NCBI GenBank assembly: GCA_019115425.1
Contig: DXDO01000122.1
Location: 1-6,849 of the forward strand
Source: Candidatus Agathobaculum merdigallinarum
GTDB lineage: Bacteria > Bacillota > Clostridia > Oscillospirales > Butyricicoccaceae
DNA: 6,849 bases
Direction of reading: 5' to 3'
In this document: positions 4,727 to 6,849 of the stretch, in pieces
Position numbering within the stretch: position 1 is the first letter of the stretch
How the letters are laid out: each line of letters starts with the position of its first letter
Notes under the pieces: generated by a model
Seen by the model: the letters and a program-made list of their open reading frames with translations, nothing else
What the model was told of the DNA's origin: nothing
Databases searched by the model: none
Made by a program: the position numbers and the translations under genes

Positions 4727-5662
4727 ATGGCGGACTTTGTATCTCATCATCTGTTTGGCGGGCAGGCGCTCGCAGTGTTCCCCGCCGCGGTGCAGCAGCT
4801 GGCAAAGGCGCATCCGGCGTGCTATTACTGGGGCTGTCAGGGGCCGGACCCGCTGTTTTACCGCAAGATCCTGTTCGGCAGCCCGCTTCACAAGCTGGGC
4901 AACCGCATGCACTCGGAGAAAACCGACGAGCTGTTTGCGGCGTTGGCGCGCGGCGTCCACTGCCTGACCGGCGAGGCGCACGAGATCGCCGCGGCGTATT
5001 TCTACGGCTTTGTCTGCCATTATGCGCTGGACAGCGAGATCCATCCCTATGTTTACTGCCGTCAGGAGCAGATCCGTTCGGTGGACGCTGGGCTGTCCGC
5101 GTCGGCGGTGCATTGCCAAATCGAAAGCGATATCGACTATCTGGTGTATGAGCGGGTGCGTCATGCGCCGGTGACCGAGTTCGATCCGACGGCGCATTAC
5201 ACGCTCGAGCCGGAGGAAAAGGCAGTGCTTTCTGTTTTGCTGCACGCGGTGCTGCAAAATGTATACGCGGCCGTTGTCCCTGTGCGGGATCTGCGCCGCT
5301 CGTTTGATGAAATGCTGTCGTGGGAGCGGTTTTTATATGCGGAAAACCGCACGGTCTACCGCGGCGCGCAAAAACTGGAGCGTCTGGTGGGACGCGGCGC
5401 GCTGTTGACCGGCCACATGAAGATCGAACGGCCGGAATGGGATGCGCTGAACGAGCAGCATGCGCCGTGGCATAATCTGTGGGCGCCGGAGGAGAAGCGC
5501 ACGGACTCCGTGTCCGATCTGTTCGGGCTGGCGCGGATCCGCGCAGCCTCGCTCGCTGGGCAGTATACCGCCCAGTTTGATGCGGGCTGGCTGCTGCATT
5601 ATCATTTCAGCCAGCCGTTTGACAACGGCAGTCCGAAGAAAATCCCCGGCTCCTTCGACTGA
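4727..5662 (+). CDS. Zinc-dependent phospholipase C family protein
   Basis: This 311-residue protein belongs to the Zn_dep_PLPC (pfam00882-type) group common in Clostridia. Visible family features are the early H7/H8 (SHHLFGG), GCQGPDPLFY (36-45), H62, HYALDSEIHPYVY with H98, D102 and H106 (98-110), and HCQIESDID with H129, E133 and D137 (129-137). These are the spaced His/Asp/Glu residues expected to bind zinc. A late motif APWHNLWAPEE (246-256) is also typical. There is no signal peptide and no membrane helix, so unlike secreted alpha-toxin-type enzymes it is probably intracellular; the substrate is unproven. ATG 4727 is supported by GGAGGAGG, about seven bases upstream. The gene may be read together with the oxidoreductase but also has its own -10 box. 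Confidence 0.85.
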   Translation: MADFVSHHLFGGQALAVFPAAVQQLAKAHPACYYWGCQGPDPLFYRKILFGSPLHKLGNRMHSEKTDELFAALARGVHCLTGEAHEIAAAYFYGFVCHYALDSEIHPYVYCRQEQIRSVDAGLSASAVHCQIESDIDYLVYERVRHAPVTEFDPTAHYTLEPEEKAVLSVLLHAVLQNVYAAVVPVRDLRRSFDEMLSWERFLYAENRTVYRGAQKLERLVGRGALLTGHMKIERPEWDALNEQHAPWHNLWAPEEKRTDSVSDLFGLARIRAASLAGQYTAQFDAGWLLHYHFSQPFDNGSPKKIPGSFD

Positions 5663-5767
5663 ATGCGCGGTTTTGCCTCCGGCGAGCCCGTCCACTGTGC
5701 GCTCAAGGCACGCAGCCGCCCTTCCCTGCCGCTGTGCGGCAATTCGGTTTGCATACTCGGTTTTGAT

Positions 5768-5816
5768 ACAAAAAGCCGTTCCTCTCCTGCGCGGAAAGGA
5801 ACGGCTTGTATTTTTT
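5768..5816. terminator. Bidirectional terminator between the PLC-family gene and yebC
   Basis: AAGCCGTTCCT (5773-5783) pairs with AGGAACGGCTT (5797-5807), and the arms extend with TACAA/TTGTA past a small bulge. TTTTTT (5811-5816) follows on the plus strand. On the minus strand the stem is followed by UUUUUG, so it closes both convergent genes. The preceding 105 bases (5663-5767) show no gene. Confidence 0.88.
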
Positions 5817-5833
5817 CTGAATCGCTGAACAGC

Positions 5834-6577
5834 TCAGCCCTCGTAATCGTCCTCGTTCTCCCAGTTGTGCCAGACCGCCTGCACATCGTCGTTATCCTCG
5901 AGGTTGTCGAGCAGCTTGCGCATCTTGGCCATATCGTCCTCGTTTTCGAGGGTGATATAGTTCTGCGGCACCATCTCGACCTCTGCTTCGACGAAGGAAT
6001 AGCCCAGCGTCTCGAGCGCCTCGCGCACAGCAGAGAAATCGTCCGGCGTGGTGTAGATCTCAAAGGTGTTCTCGTCCGCCTGGAAGTCCTCGGCGCCCGC
6101 CTCGAGCGCCTGCATCATGACGGTGTCCTCGTCCAGCTCACCGCGCTCCATGATGATAACGCCCTTCTTGTCAAACTGCCAGGAAACGCAGTTTGTCGCA
6201 CCCAGGCCCGCGCCGTACTTGTCGAACAGGTGACGCACGTCCGCAACCGTGCGGTTCTTGTTATCCGTCAGAGTCTCGACAACGACCGCGACGCCGCCGA
6301 CGCCGTAGCCCTCATAGTTGTTGGCCTCGTAGTTGACCTGGCCGTTTGCGCCCGAATATTTATCCAGCGTGCGCTTGATATTGTCATTGGGCATGTTGTT
6401 TGCCTTGGCCTTGGCGATGCAGTCGCGCAGGCGGGCGTTGAAATCCGGATTGGCGGAGCCGCCCTCCTTGATGGCAATGGCCATCTCACGGCCGATCTTG
6501 GTGAAAATTTTTGCCTTTTTCGCGTCGTTCGCGCCCTTGCGCTTGGCAATATTATGCCACTTGGAATGTCCCGACAT
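5834..6577 (-). CDS. yebC: YebC/TACO1 family regulatory factor
   Basis: The family is annotated as a DNA-binding transcriptional regulator. More recent work places bacterial YebC and mitochondrial TACO1 at the ribosome, relieving stalling on proline-rich stretches. At 247 residues it has the normal length. The signature start MSGHSKWHNI (1-10) is followed by a Lys-rich helix, NMPNDNIKRT (61-70), NNYEGYGVGGVAVVVE (86-101), DNKNRTVADVR (105-115) and LLDNLEDNDDVQAVWHN (222-238), ending in an acidic tail. All conserved blocks are present. ATG 6577 follows GAGGG (6592-6588) by ten bases. The gene is monocistronic here, between its own promoter and a bidirectional terminator. A 12-base direct repeat covers its ribosome binding site and first codons. 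Confidence 0.96.
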   Translation of the reverse strand: MSGHSKWHNIAKRKGANDAKKAKIFTKIGREMAIAIKEGGSANPDFNARLRDCIAKAKANNMPNDNIKRTLDKYSGANGQVNYEANNYEGYGVGGVAVVVETLTDNKNRTVADVRHLFDKYGAGLGATNCVSWQFDKKGVIIMERGELDEDTVMMQALEAGAEDFQADENTFEIYTTPDDFSAVREALETLGYSFVEAEVEMVPQNYITLENEDDMAKMRKLLDNLEDNDDVQAVWHNWENEDDYEG

Positions 6578-6590
6578 GTTGGAATGTCCC
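6561..6590 (-). repeat. 12-base direct repeat flanking the yebC start codon
   Basis: TTGGAATGTCCC stands at 6561-6572 (inside codons 2-6) and again at 6579-6590 (touching the Shine-Dalgarno), 18 bases apart, on either side of the ATG. The coding copy encodes the conserved GHSK. The upstream copy is not required by coding and so is a recent duplication or a repeated binding site. Confidence 0.6.
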
Positions 6591-6649
6591 TCTTTCTATC
6601 ATTAAATAATCTTAAACGAACCTCAAAAAACGCCATACGGCGCAGAAAA

Positions 6650-6678
6650 ATTTTATCAGATTTTTTGCATTTCCGCAA
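6650..6678 (-). promoter_or_regulatory. Promoter of yebC
   Basis: TTGCGG (6678-6673), a 17-base spacer and TAAAAT (6655-6650) with a TGn extension (TGATAAAAT) read on the minus strand. Transcription would begin near 6643. The leader starts with a small hairpin, CGCC-GTAT-GGCG (6642-6631), followed by six U, which is too short to be a confident terminator. Confidence 0.65.
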
Positions 6679-6694
6679 TACCTGTGCGTATATT
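6665..6694 (+). promoter_or_regulatory. Candidate promoter of the Asn/Gln-rich protein
   Basis: TTGCAT (6665-6670) and TATATT (6689-6694) with an 18-base spacer could serve sigma A. GTATATT (6688-6694) followed after 16 bases by CAGACTAT (6711-6718) also resembles the sporulation sigma-E pattern, with mismatches and a slightly long spacer. The bases overlap the yebC promoter, so divergent transcription may compete. Confidence 0.3.
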
Positions 6695-6750
6695 TTTCGC
6701 CGGACACGTGCAGACTATGATCGAAAACTTCAAAAAAGAGGTGATTCGTT

Positions 6751-6849
6751 ATGAGCAAACAGAACAGAAACCCGAACCCGTACACCGCGAATCAGAAGCA
6801 GAACAACGAGCAGAACAAGAACCCGCAGACCGGCACCCAGAACAAGAAG
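6751..6849 (+). CDS. Asn/Gln/Lys-rich small protein, N-terminal part (runs off the right edge)
   Basis: The frame from ATG 6751 is open for 33 codons to the window edge. It is preceded by AGAGGTGATT (6737-6746), a strong Shine-Dalgarno site. The translation starts MSKQNRNPNPYTANQKQ. Of 33 residues, nine are Asn, six Gln and five Lys; there is a single Tyr and no large hydrophobic residue apart from the initiator Met, so the visible part is disordered and soluble. Such low-complexity Asn/Gln-rich small proteins occur in spore-forming Clostridia and resemble gamma-type small acid-soluble spore proteins in composition. I cannot confirm membership without the C-terminus. The weak sigma-E-like motif upstream fits a sporulation role but is not proof. 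Confidence 0.6.
   Translation, partial: MSKQNRNPNPYTANQKQNNEQNKNPQTGTQNKK

Noticed and set aside
4695..4967. ATG with a GGGAG site opening a 90-residue frame overlapping the start of the phospholipase-C-family gene
   Set aside because: Spacing is good, but the product is Arg/Cys/Ser-rich and out of frame with a well-supported gene. It is at most a minor upstream initiation site.
5728..5740. GCCGC-TGT-GCGGC hairpin
   Set aside because: Short, with no U-run, and a strong terminator follows; probably chance in GC-rich sequence.
5663..6754. 363-residue plus-strand open frame opposite yebC
   Set aside because: Crosses a strong terminator and yebC in antisense; no family features.

Overview
The window looks like chromosome of a high-GC, spore-forming gut-type member of the Clostridia (Bacillota; an Oscillospiraceae/Butyricicoccaceae-like background is my guess). 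The grounds are strong purine-rich Shine-Dalgarno sites with extended -10 promoters, a SpoVT start with a sigma-G-like promoter, a RepA_N replication gene of the kind carried by Firmicutes plasmids and integrative elements, and a GC-rich backbone (pyrC, CDF transporter, DUF1294, Gfo/Idh, zinc-dependent phospholipase-C-like protein, YebC).

Left part (1 to about 441): one end of an integrated mobile element, visibly more AT-rich than the rest. It holds, on the minus strand, the first 53 codons of a RepA_N replication initiator. In front of it lies a 270-base leader with a hairpin, a possible 8-residue leader peptide and a cluster of AAAAC/GTTTT motifs. The element abuts codon 12 of a host gene whose start, MKATGIVRRIED, is that of the sporulation regulator SpoVT. 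The rest of spoVT is not in the window, while its ribosome binding site and a sigma-G-like promoter (542-546 / 518-524) are intact. The element therefore interrupts a forespore regulator, a layout reminiscent of skin-type elements. An extended -10 box sits exactly at the junction and points into the element toward repA.

Centre (632 to 3544, all minus strand): pyrC (class I dihydroorotase) with its own promoter, then upstream of it a two-gene operon running DUF1294 membrane protein -> CDF metal exporter, coupled by an ATGA overlap and closed by a strong hairpin terminator at 1970-2006. The CDF protein has the metal-site residues of manganese-type exporters and a C-terminal part that looks like two tandem copies of the usual cytosolic lobe.

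Right part: two plus-strand genes, a Gfo/Idh/MocA oxidoreductase (3650-4630) and a zinc-dependent phospholipase-C-family protein (4727-5662), each with a recognisable promoter. A bidirectional terminator (5768-5816) separates them from the convergent yebC (5834-6577, minus), a translation/transcription factor of the YebC/TACO1 family. Divergent from yebC, an Asn/Gln-rich small protein starts at 6751 and runs off the window end.

The most interesting item is the element inserted in spoVT, with a promoter at the junction and an attenuator-like leader in front of repA. The remaining genes are ordinary housekeeping or accessory chromosomal genes.
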